The notes: generated by a model from the sequence alone, not told the origin. DNA of 8,233 nucleotides from Desulfocapsa sp. (GCA_029934915.1 JAOZLI010000116.1:1-8233); one strand, 5' to 3'; counted from the stretch's first letter, positions 1 to 6,962 are shown. Program-made: numbers and translations.

Positions 1-1332
1 ATGAATGTTGCCCGGCTTAATTTCTCCCATGGTGATTTTACAAGTCATGGCGAAGTCATAAAAAAAATCAGAACCGCTGCTGCAAAGACTGGAAAACGGG
101 TCGCCATCATGGCAGACCTTCCAGGACCAAAAATGCGAATTGGGGATCTGGTAAACGATTTTATCATGCTTGAACGGGAAGCTCGCTTTACTCTCACCGC
201 AGAAGATATTCCCGGTACTGATGAACGTGTTTCCATGACCATGAAGGAACTTCCAGGTCGTGTGAAAAAAGGGGATACTCTTTTTTTGAACGACGGGCTT
301 ATAGAATTGCAGGTAGAAGAAGTTGAGGGAGAAGATATTCACTGTACAGTGATTGTTGGTGGAAAACTTTTTCCCAGGAAGGGATTAAATATCCCGGGAA
401 TTGATCTTGGTACCAGTGCCTTTACACCGCGTGATCGTGAATGCATGCAGTTTGCTCTTGAAAACGGAGTCGATGCCATTGGTCAGTCCTTTGTGAATAC
501 GGCTCAGGATGTGCTGGATGTTCGGGCTGCTGCTGCTGAGATGGGATTTGATCCCTTTATCGTAGCAAAAATTGAACGGGCAAGTGTCTGGGAGCATATC
601 GATGGAATCCTTGAGGTCACCGATTGTGTGATGGTGGCCAGAGGTGATTTAGGTGTGGAAATTCCCATCGAAGAGATTGCCGTGGCCCAGAAAACCATTA
701 CTGCCAGAGCCAATTTTTTTGGCGTGCCTGTGATCACGGCGACGCAAATGCTTGAATCCATGACCGGGAATCGCAGACCAACCAGAGCCGAGTCCACCGA
801 TGTTGCCAATGCCATTCTCGATGGAACAGACTGTGTCATGCTTTCCGAGGAGTCTGCCATGGGAGACTACCCGCTGGAGTCAGTGCAAATGCTAGCTAAA
901 ATTGCCACGGCAACAGAGCCGCACCGCCTGCACCGCCATTCCGAATTCGTTCTCAAACCACAGGCTATCGATTATCTACCCACCTTTGTTGATATGATAG
1001 CGGTCAGTATTGAAAACATTCTCAGTAAAATTGATTCTCCAGCGGGCGTGCTTGCCCCCACCGCAAGCGGGTATATGCCCAGAAGCCTGACGCGCTTTCG
1101 TCTGCCGGTCTGGATTGTTGCCGTATCCACCTCATTAAAGACATGTCAGGATCTTATGTTTTCTTACGGAGTATCCCCAATGCATGAAGAGTCTAAACCG
1201 AAGAGCTGGGATGCCTGTGCTAAGGATTACGCCAGGAACCATGGTTTTGAAGGGACATTTTTTATTAAAGCCGAGGGCCCCTCAGCGGATAATCCTGAGA
1301 GCAACCATAAGATGGAAATTATAGAGTTGTAG
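1..1332 (+). CDS. pyk: Pyruvate kinase, 5'-truncated by the window edge
   Basis: Converts phosphoenolpyruvate and ADP to pyruvate and ATP in the last step of glycolysis, in the cytoplasm. The visible 443 residues start with MNVARLNFSHGD, which is normally internal (after about 25-30 residues), so the ATG at base 1 is not the start and the gene is partial. Seen: the phosphate and cation-site residues R5, N7 and S9; ADLPGPKMR at 38-46; a B domain at about 48-128; the catalytic Lys in VAKIER (K190); metal ligands E192 and D216 (ARGDLG); ITATQM near 245-250; PTRAE; MLSEESAMG in place of the commoner MLSGETA; and an intact C-terminal domain from about 320. With the missing head the length would be about 470 aa, normal for the family. 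Leu40, Lys44 and Ile47 place it in the K+-independent branch. The stop lies 8 bases before glgX, so the two are probably co-transcribed. Confidence 0.95.
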   Translation: MNVARLNFSHGDFTSHGEVIKKIRTAAAKTGKRVAIMADLPGPKMRIGDLVNDFIMLEREARFTLTAEDIPGTDERVSMTMKELPGRVKKGDTLFLNDGLIELQVEEVEGEDIHCTVIVGGKLFPRKGLNIPGIDLGTSAFTPRDRECMQFALENGVDAIGQSFVNTAQDVLDVRAAAAEMGFDPFIVAKIERASVWEHIDGILEVTDCVMVARGDLGVEIPIEEIAVAQKTITARANFFGVPVITATQMLESMTGNRRPTRAESTDVANAILDGTDCVMLSEESAMGDYPLESVQMLAKIATATEPHRLHRHSEFVLKPQAIDYLPTFVDMIAVSIENILSKIDSPAGVLAPTASGYMPRSLTRFRLPVWIVAVSTSLKTCQDLMFSYGVSPMHEESKPKSWDACAKDYARNHGFEGTFFIKAEGPSADNPESNHKMEIIEL

Positions 1333-1340
1333 AGAAAAAT

Positions 1341-3428
1341 ATGCAATCCTATCCAATTACAGCCGGTCAACGGTACCCGGCAGGTGCCACCCCAGGAGAA
1401 AACGGCACGAACTTCTGTATTTTTTCCAGACATGCCACTGCTGTCCAACTCCTGCTCTTTGAGAAACCTGATTCAACCGCTCCTTTTCAGATTATTACAC
1501 TTGACCCGATTATAAACCGGGATTTCTTTTTCTGGCATGTCTTTGTACAGGGAATGACCGGCAAGGAAAACGTTTCCTACACCTGGAAGGTGGATGGGCC
1601 AGATAACGGCCATCTTGGGCATCGATTTGACCCTACTGTTGAGTTGCTTGACCCATGGGCAAAGGCAGTCACTGATGTCATGTGGCAAAGGAGCTATAAC
1701 CGTGACAAAAATGTTGAGACTGCCACAACATCCATGCGAGCAATGGTACTGCCGGAAAACAGCTACGACTGGGAAGGAGATAAACCCTTACGGCAAGCCT
1801 GTGAAAAGGACATCATCTATGAACTGCATGTGGGAGGATTTACCCGTCATCCATCAGCTGCTGTTGCCCACCCCGGAACATTTAACGGAATTATAGAGAA
1901 GATACCCTATCTGCAGGATTTAGGAGTTACTGCGGTAGAACTCTTACCTGTTATGGCCTTTGATGAACAGGACTTACCTGATAATGCCAGGGATCTTGAA
2001 CTGCACAATTACTGGGGCTATGCCACCCACTCTTTTTTCAGCCCACATCCCGGCTACTGCAAAGATCCACTCTCCGGCAGCCACCTGGATGAGTTCCGTG
2101 ATATGGTCAAGGCTCTGCACCAGGCTGGCATCGGTGTAATCCTCGATGTGGCCTTTAACCATACCGCAGAAGGTGGAGAGGATGGCCCGACTATCAACTT
2201 CAAGGGATTGATGAACCGTGGTTTTTATCATCTGGAAGATCATGACCCGTCGCTGTATAAAAATTACAGCGGATGTGGCAATACTGTAAATTGCAACCAT
2301 CCGCTGGTTGCCCGTTTTATCGTACAGGCTCTTGAGTACTGGGTAAGAGAATTTCATGTGGACGGCTTCAGATTTGATCTGGCTTCTATCCTTTCCCGTG
2401 GAGAAGATGGTGCCCCCATGTACCATGCACCGGTGGTATGGAATATTGAATTCTCTGATATTCTATCTCACACCCGCCTTATTGCAGAAGCCTGGGATGC
2501 CGGTGGACTGTATCAGGTTGGCGGCTTCCCCGGATTTCGCTGGGCCGAATGGAATGGCCGCTACCGTGATCTTGTGCGACAGTATATCAAAGGTGATCCT
2601 GGGCTTGTTCCAGAACTTGCCACCCGCCTGACCGGTTCCAGTGATCTTTATCAGAGTTCCGGGCGGTTGCCGATAAACTCCGTCAATTTTATTACCTGTC
2701 ATGATGGTTTTACCCTCTATGACCTGGTCAGCTATAACGAAAAACATAATGACGCCAATGGTGAAGGTAATCGTGATGGAGACAATCAAAATCACAGCCG
2801 AAATTACGGTGCAGAGGGTGTAACCGACAATCCGGCAATCATCACCCGCAGATTGAGACAGGTGAAGAACTGTATGGCAATCCTTATGCTCAGCCAGGGA
2901 GTACCCATGATTCTTGCAGGAGATGAAATCCTGCGAACGCAACAGGGCAACAACAACTGTTACTGCCAGGATAATGCATTGAGCTGGTTTAATTGGGAGT
3001 TGCTTGAAGAGAATCAGGAGATGTTCTGCTTCACTAAGGGCATGATCAGTCTGCGTAAACGGCACCCCTGCCTGATGCAAAAACAGTTTCTCACGGGGCC
3101 ACAAACCGATGCCGGGCCAATGGCTGATATCACCTGGCATGGTGCCGAATTAGAAAATCCACGATGGGAAGATTCAGAATCCCGGGTGCTTGCCTTTACC
3201 TTGAGCCATGTAGAACCGGAAGAGGAAGATCTGCATATTATGCTCAATATGTCGCAGGAGGATCTCACTATGGAACTGCCGACACTTTCACAAGGGAACT
3301 GGTACCAGGCTGTTGATACCGGCCAATCCATCACAAAAGACATTATTGAACCAATACAGCAACAAGCAGTTACTGCTCAAACTATTCAAATATCATCAAA
3401 CACAATTATTGTCTGTGAGAGCAGATAA
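1341..3428 (+). CDS. glgX: Glycogen debranching enzyme (GlgX/isoamylase type, GH13)
   Basis: Hydrolyses alpha-1,6 branch points of glycogen or limit dextrins in the cytoplasm. The 695 aa length fits GlgX/isoamylases. An N-terminal CBM48-like beta-sandwich covers about 10-105 (GATPGENGTNFCIFS), followed by a GH13 barrel at about 150-575 and a beta-rich C-terminal domain. All four GH13 motifs are intact: DVAFNH at 269-274, GFRFD with nucleophile D346, IAEAWD with acid/base E383, and CHDGFTLYDL with transition-state Asp D455. The family signatures KHNDANGEGNRDG and QGNNNCYCQDN follow. The EAWDAGGLYQVG and WAEWNGRYRD motifs resemble plant isoamylases more than E. coli GlgX. The start has only a weak AGAGA ribosome-binding stretch and lies 8 bases after the pyk stop, so translational coupling is likely. 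The last ~90 bases are noticeably A+T-rich. GlgX is more likely than trehalose-pathway TreX because no trehalose genes are adjacent. Confidence 0.93.
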   Translation: MQSYPITAGQRYPAGATPGENGTNFCIFSRHATAVQLLLFEKPDSTAPFQIITLDPIINRDFFFWHVFVQGMTGKENVSYTWKVDGPDNGHLGHRFDPTVELLDPWAKAVTDVMWQRSYNRDKNVETATTSMRAMVLPENSYDWEGDKPLRQACEKDIIYELHVGGFTRHPSAAVAHPGTFNGIIEKIPYLQDLGVTAVELLPVMAFDEQDLPDNARDLELHNYWGYATHSFFSPHPGYCKDPLSGSHLDEFRDMVKALHQAGIGVILDVAFNHTAEGGEDGPTINFKGLMNRGFYHLEDHDPSLYKNYSGCGNTVNCNHPLVARFIVQALEYWVREFHVDGFRFDLASILSRGEDGAPMYHAPVVWNIEFSDILSHTRLIAEAWDAGGLYQVGGFPGFRWAEWNGRYRDLVRQYIKGDPGLVPELATRLTGSSDLYQSSGRLPINSVNFITCHDGFTLYDLVSYNEKHNDANGEGNRDGDNQNHSRNYGAEGVTDNPAIITRRLRQVKNCMAILMLSQGVPMILAGDEILRTQQGNNNCYCQDNALSWFNWELLEENQEMFCFTKGMISLRKRHPCLMQKQFLTGPQTDAGPMADITWHGAELENPRWEDSESRVLAFTLSHVEPEEEDLHIMLNMSQEDLTMELPTLSQGNWYQAVDTGQSITKDIIEPIQQQAVTAQTIQISSNTIIVCESR

Positions 3429-3437
3429 GACAAAAAT

Positions 3438-3441
3438 GGAG
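3438..3441 (+). promoter_or_regulatory. Ribosome binding site deciding the binding-protein start
   Basis: GGAG lies 9 bases before ATG 3451. It overlaps the alternative in-frame ATG at 3436, which itself has no good Shine-Dalgarno sequence. This supports 3451 as the start and gives a clean signal peptide. Confidence 0.6.
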
Positions 3442-3450
3442 AAAAACAGT

Positions 3451-4302
3451 ATGAAAACTATTTTTACAATTATTCTGGCATTTACATTTTTTGTTCCTCC
3501 GGTGATGGCTCAGGAACTCACAGGAACGCTTCAACAAATACAAAAAACAGGTAAAATACGAATTGGATACAGAAATTCTCAACCCCCCATGTCCTTTTCA
3601 GGAAAAGACGGGAAACCAGTCGGTTACTCAATTGATATCTGTGTACAGATTGCAGATGAAATAAAAAACAGAGTGGGTACTGAAGTAGCTATTGAGTATG
3701 TTCCCGTGGAATCCAAAAACCGCTTTTCTGCAATATCTGAAAACAAAATCGACATCTTGTGTGGATCAACCACAAAAACGCTTTCCCGTAGTGAGATTGT
3801 AGACTTCACACAGCTTACCTTTGTAACCGGTGCATCTTATATGGCCCTGAAGGGGAAGAAAATTAAAAACAATTTTGAAGGCAAAAAAATTGGAGTGGTG
3901 AGAGACACCACCACCGTTACAGCACTTAAGGAATTATTTCAGGATGTATCTGTAAATGTTGATATTATTTTAATGGATACAACGGCCAAAGCCATCAGTG
4001 CATTAAAAAAAGGAGAAATCGATGTTTTCTCTGCTGATCAGGTTGTGCTTATTGGTCTGGCCATGGCAGAAAATTCACCTGATACATTTTCTATCCTGCC
4101 GGACATATTTTCATACGAACCTTTTGCACTGGCTGTAAGACGAAATGATGCAGATTTTCGTCTCATTGCAAACCGTGTAATATCAAAACTTTATCGTTCT
4201 AAACAGATACTGACAATCTATGACAAATGGTTTGGCGGTTTTTCTTCCACAAGGCCTGAAGCATTTAGTGCACTCATACAGATAAATGCAATACCGGAAT
4301 AG
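3451..4302 (+). CDS. Periplasmic family-3 solute-binding protein, Glu/Asp-binding-like
   Basis: Predicted to bind a small polar solute, probably an amino acid, in the periplasm for an ABC importer. The 283-aa product starts with a signal peptide (K2, hydrophobic core about 4-18, cleavage after VMA at residue 20). The mature protein has the SBP_bac_3 fold signatures KTGKIRIGYR, GYSIDICVQIADEI and a closing DKWFGG. Comparison from memory with E. coli GltI shows the same local motifs: GYRNSQ for GHRESS (R41), ESKNR for TSQNR (R91) and CGSTTKTLSR for CGSTTNNVER (S106, R113). These are positions associated with ligand binding in that group. No obvious counterpart of the GltI ligand-contacting His was found. 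A longer reading frame from ATG 3313 runs inside glgX and lacks a signal peptide at its N-terminus, so 3451 is preferred. It begins 22 bases after the glgX stop. No permease or ATPase gene is in the window, and the gene is A+T-richer than its neighbours. The ligand is unproven. Confidence 0.85.
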   Translation: MKTIFTIILAFTFFVPPVMAQELTGTLQQIQKTGKIRIGYRNSQPPMSFSGKDGKPVGYSIDICVQIADEIKNRVGTEVAIEYVPVESKNRFSAISENKIDILCGSTTKTLSRSEIVDFTQLTFVTGASYMALKGKKIKNNFEGKKIGVVRDTTTVTALKELFQDVSVNVDIILMDTTAKAISALKKGEIDVFSADQVVLIGLAMAENSPDTFSILPDIFSYEPFALAVRRNDADFRLIANRVISKLYRSKQILTIYDKWFGGFSSTRPEAFSALIQINAIPE

Positions 4303-4386
4303 ACACAAACTCCATGGTGAATCAGCAGGCAATCCAAGGACAGGGCCTGGTAATACTGTCCCACTTTTAAAGAAGGCAAGACCACT
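4303..4386 (+). other. 84-bp intergenic gap with a weak hairpin
   Basis: This is the only sizeable non-coding gap in the window. It contains an inverted repeat, GGACAG (4338-4343) and CTGTCC (4356-4361), with a 12-base loop, followed by only four T residues (4365-4368). It could be a weak terminator or attenuator after the binding-protein gene, or chance. I see no convincing sigma-70 or sigma-54 promoter here, although this is the natural place for the promoter of the downstream redox cassette. Confidence 0.25.
4371..4376 (+). promoter_or_regulatory. Ribosome binding site of the molybdoenzyme gene
   Basis: AGAAGG lies 10 bases before ATG 4387. An in-frame TAA at 4351-4353 leaves room for at most 11 extra codons, none of them ATG, so the start is well fixed and no export leader is missing. 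Confidence 0.55.
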
Positions 4387-6504
4387 ATGAAAAAATCCGT
4401 CTATTCCATTTGCGGGATGTGCACAGTGCGCTGTCCTATCCGGGTGGAAGTTGAAAACAATAAAATCACTTGGATCGAAGGAAATCAACATCTGCTAGGC
4501 GGCGCCCTGTGCGCCAGAGGTGCCGCAGGAACAGCTCTTGTAACTGACACCGAGCGTCCGCAGCAGCCTTTGATCCGTGATGGCGGCCGTGGTGCCGGTA
4601 GGTGGCGCAAGGTGAGCTGGGAGACGGCCTACGATTATATCGCAGACAAATTGACAACGATAAAAGAAGAGCATGGGCCTGAATCAGTGGTCTTATCCTC
4701 CCGTGGCGGACCATGGCAGTCCATGTATAAGACCTTTTTATACGCTTACGGTTCTCCAAACTATACCAACCACGACAACACCTGCGGCAATAATACCCAT
4801 CATGCCAGCCTGTCGGTTAACGGTGTCGGACGTGAGGGATTTTCCTATGATATAAAAAACGCCAGGCATCTGGTACTTTTTGGTCGAAATCTGTTTGCTT
4901 CGCTGCAAATTGACCAGTGTCTGGAAACCCTGGATATGCTGGAAAAGGGCGGCAGGATGACCTATGTGGATGTTCGGCAAACCAAAACCGGTGTAAAAGC
5001 CACCCGTTTTTTTCAGGTGCGTCCCGGGACGGATTATGCGCTGACTTTGGCCATGATCCATGAAGTCATTGAAAAGAAGGCCTTTGATAGTGAGTTTATT
5101 GAGCAGCATGTCACCGGTTTTGACGAACTCTGTTCCTTTATAGAGCAGTATACTCCTGCCTGGGCCGCCAAGGAATGCGGCATTAAAGAAAAGGATATCA
5201 AAGATTTTATAAAAGAGGTCATTGAGGATAGACCCGGTGTCATTTTTCATCCCGGCTGGAACCTGTCCCGCTATGAGGATTCATTTTATGTCAGTCGTTC
5301 TCTGCATATTCTAAATATTCTTATGGGAAACATTGAACGAAAAGGCGGTTTGATTATCCCGAAAAGTGCAGGTGACTATGGGGTTGACCCCATTCGCTTC
5401 CTTGATTGTCCTGTCCCCGATATTAAACGAGCAGACGGTGTGGGCTGGAAAATTAAACATCTGGATAAGGGGGCGGGCATGGCAAATCTCTTTTTTCAGG
5501 CCATGGAGAAGGAAGAACCCTACCCTATCAAGGCCTGGATTGCCATGCGTCATGACCCCCTCACCGCCATGCCGGAACCGCAGCAACAGAAAAAATTCTT
5601 TGACCATTGCGAGTTGTTGGTTTCCATAGACACCCATTACAGTGAATTTGGCTGGTATTCCGATGTTATTTTACCTGAAGCAACCTATCTTGAGCGTGAC
5701 AATCCCATTGCCTTACATAATGGCATCCTCCCCCGGTTTGAATTTCGCCGCAAGGCCGTTGAACCTGAAAACGATACAAAACCTGGCTGGGAGATTTTCA
5801 AACAGCTTGCCACCAGGCTAAATCTTGATGAGTATTTCCCTTATGATTCCATAGAAGAGTTGTGGGAATGGCAGCTCAAACCCACCGGCTACAGTATTGC
5901 CGACTTTGATGAAAAAGGCTTTATTGCTCCAAAGAGTAATGAGCCGATTCTGTATGACTCTGAGAAACTCGGAACTTGCTTTAAGACGCCCTCAGGCAAA
6001 CTTGAGATTATCAGCAAAAAACTGACAGATGCCGGTCTTCCCTCACTGCCGGAATACAAATCACCCTCAAAACCACCAAAAGGGATGTTTCGTCTGGTTT
6101 ACGGACGTACCGCTGTGCATACCCATGGACAGACCATCAATAACCCTCTGCTCAATGAGTTGATGCCTGAAAACAGTGTCTGGATTAACACCAAAGTTGC
6201 AGATAAACTTGGAATCAGCCAGGGAGAACTTGTGAAGGTTACTGCTGGAGATAACAGTTACAGCGGAACGGTTAAAGCCCTGGTGACAGATTTTATTCAC
6301 CCGGAGGCAGTTTATACCGTGCACGGTTTTGGCAGGCAGATACCCTTTCAGAAAAATGCCTATCACGCCGGGATCAGCGATCAAAAGCTGATGTCTGAAA
6401 AGCTCGATCATTGGGATAAAGCAGGAGGTGCCCTCTGTTTGTGTGAATCATTTGTTACTGTTGAACGAAGCGTGCGTAACTCCGCAGGGAGGGTTGAACT
6501 ATGA
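4387..6504 (+). CDS. Molybdopterin (Mo/W-bis-MGD) oxidoreductase, large catalytic subunit, cytoplasmic
   Basis: Catalytic subunit of the DMSO-reductase superfamily, binding a Mo or W bis-MGD cofactor and one [4Fe-4S] cluster. The cluster motif is C9-x2-C12-x3-C16-x25-C42 followed by ARG. The probable metal-ligand Cys is C133 in NTCGNN, at the position used by Cys-ligated members (PsrA/PhsA-like enzymes, acetylene hydratase). Central MGD-binding segments include LVLFGRNL and YVDVRQTKTG. Further on come SEFGWYSDVILPEATYLER, TPSGKLEI and a C-terminal molydop-binding domain from about 568 (FRLVYGR to VHGFGRQIP). The length of 705 aa suits thiosulfate/polysulfide-reductase-like members. Unlike PhsA, PsrA or ArrA it has no Tat leader: the cluster begins at residue 9 and an in-frame stop lies just upstream. 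It overlaps the ferredoxin gene by 4 bases (ATGA), implying a stable heterodimer. Acetylene hydratase has similar Cys spacing, but its essential Asp13 is Thr here and a redox partner is present, so hydratase activity is unlikely. The substrate is unknown. Confidence 0.92.
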   Translation: MKKSVYSICGMCTVRCPIRVEVENNKITWIEGNQHLLGGALCARGAAGTALVTDTERPQQPLIRDGGRGAGRWRKVSWETAYDYIADKLTTIKEEHGPESVVLSSRGGPWQSMYKTFLYAYGSPNYTNHDNTCGNNTHHASLSVNGVGREGFSYDIKNARHLVLFGRNLFASLQIDQCLETLDMLEKGGRMTYVDVRQTKTGVKATRFFQVRPGTDYALTLAMIHEVIEKKAFDSEFIEQHVTGFDELCSFIEQYTPAWAAKECGIKEKDIKDFIKEVIEDRPGVIFHPGWNLSRYEDSFYVSRSLHILNILMGNIERKGGLIIPKSAGDYGVDPIRFLDCPVPDIKRADGVGWKIKHLDKGAGMANLFFQAMEKEEPYPIKAWIAMRHDPLTAMPEPQQQKKFFDHCELLVSIDTHYSEFGWYSDVILPEATYLERDNPIALHNGILPRFEFRRKAVEPENDTKPGWEIFKQLATRLNLDEYFPYDSIEELWEWQLKPTGYSIADFDEKGFIAPKSNEPILYDSEKLGTCFKTPSGKLEIISKKLTDAGLPSLPEYKSPSKPPKGMFRLVYGRTAVHTHGQTINNPLLNELMPENSVWINTKVADKLGISQGELVKVTAGDNSYSGTVKALVTDFIHPEAVYTVHGFGRQIPFQKNAYHAGISDQKLMSEKLDHWDKAGGALCLCESFVTVERSVRNSAGRVEL
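6487..6493 (+). promoter_or_regulatory. Strong ribosome binding site for the ferredoxin subunit
   Basis: GGGAGGG lies within the 3' end of the molybdoenzyme gene, 7 bases before ATG 6501. An in-frame TGA at 6495-6497 rules out any earlier start, so this subunit also has no leader peptide. Confidence 0.75.
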
Positions 6505-6956
6505 ACAAGTATCTTATTTATCTGAACAAGAAAAGGTGCATCGGCTGCCATGGTTGTGAAATCCACTGCAAGACCAACAAAGATCTGCCCGTTGGCCCCA
6601 TTCTTTGTGAAATCACCCATATGCCGTTAAAAGTCATAAAAGGTATTCCCAAAACGGAATACTTTTTTCGTTCATGTCATCATTGTGATGACCCCTTTTG
6701 TGTGCCGGTCTGCCCCACCTCGGCAATGATTAAACGGGATGATGGAATTGTCTACATCGATCAGGAAAAGTGTATTGGCTGTATGGCCTGTGCTAAGGCC
6801 TGTCCCTGGACGATTCCACAACGTAATCCGGCAAGCAGTAAGGCGATTAAATGTGATTATTGTATGGATCGGGTGGACGCTGGGCTGAAACCGTCCTGTG
6901 TGAGTAAATGTACGGCCCATGCGCTGCAATTTGTAACCCTCACACCTGTGGAGTAA
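6501..6956 (+). CDS. Four-cluster [4Fe-4S] ferredoxin subunit of the molybdoenzyme
   Basis: Electron-transfer subunit of the DmsB/PhsB/NrfC type, passing electrons between the catalytic subunit and an unidentified partner. In 151 residues it has 16 Cys in four motifs: C13/C16/C19/C23, C59/C62/C67/C71, C91/C94/C97/C101 and C118/C121/C133/C137. The 11-residue gap in the last motif is typical of this family. A seventeenth Cys (C36) is outside the motifs. It is shorter than the roughly 190-220 aa of PhsB, DmsB and NrfC: it lacks a Tat leader and a C-terminal extension. The ATGA overlap with the upstream gene and the strong Shine-Dalgarno sequence indicate translational coupling. No membrane-anchor gene (NrfD, PsrC or DmsC type) follows; the next gene is a porin. 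The in vivo electron donor or acceptor is therefore probably soluble, or encoded elsewhere. Confidence 0.93.
   Translation: MNKYLIYLNKKRCIGCHGCEIHCKTNKDLPVGPILCEITHMPLKVIKGIPKTEYFFRSCHHCDDPFCVPVCPTSAMIKRDDGIVYIDQEKCIGCMACAKACPWTIPQRNPASSKAIKCDYCMDRVDAGLKPSCVSKCTAHALQFVTLTPVE
6950..6953 (+). promoter_or_regulatory. Ribosome binding site of the porin gene
   Basis: GGAG overlaps the last codons of the ferredoxin gene and lies 9 bases before ATG 6963. With a 6-base intergenic gap this indicates that the porin is read from the same transcript. Confidence 0.6.
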
Positions 6957-6962
6957 AATAAT

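Noticed and set aside
1..3. ATG at base 1 as the true pyruvate kinase start
   Set aside because: MNVARLNFSHG is an internal conserved segment in all pyruvate kinases. The first beta-strand with TKIVxTIGP is missing, so the gene begins upstream of the window.
1974..2426. Minus-strand reading frame of 150 aa opposite glgX
   Set aside because: Antisense shadow of the catalytic barrel, with no motifs and no convincing ribosome-binding site.
2463..3140. Minus-strand reading frame of 225 aa opposite glgX
   Set aside because: It lies fully inside a strongly conserved GH13 gene, shows no recognisable domain and has low-complexity shadow composition.
3313..3450. Longer version of the binding protein starting at ATG 3313 (329 aa)
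   Set aside because: The extension overlaps glgX by over 100 bases, buries the signal peptide inside the protein, and has no family similarity. ATG 3451 has a GGAG at proper spacing and gives a normal signal peptide.
4303..4386. Sigma-70 or sigma-54 promoter before the redox cassette
   Set aside because: TAATAC at 4351 is a poor -10 with no fitting -35, and no TGGCAC-N5-TTGCA type element was found.
4738..5250. Minus-strand reading frame of 170 aa opposite the molybdoenzyme
   Set aside because: Antisense shadow of a well-conserved gene, with no domain features.
4387..6504. Calling the large subunit acetylene hydratase
   Set aside because: Cys spacing and cytoplasmic location are similar, but the essential Asp13 is Thr and a four-cluster ferredoxin subunit is co-encoded, which a non-redox hydratase does not need.
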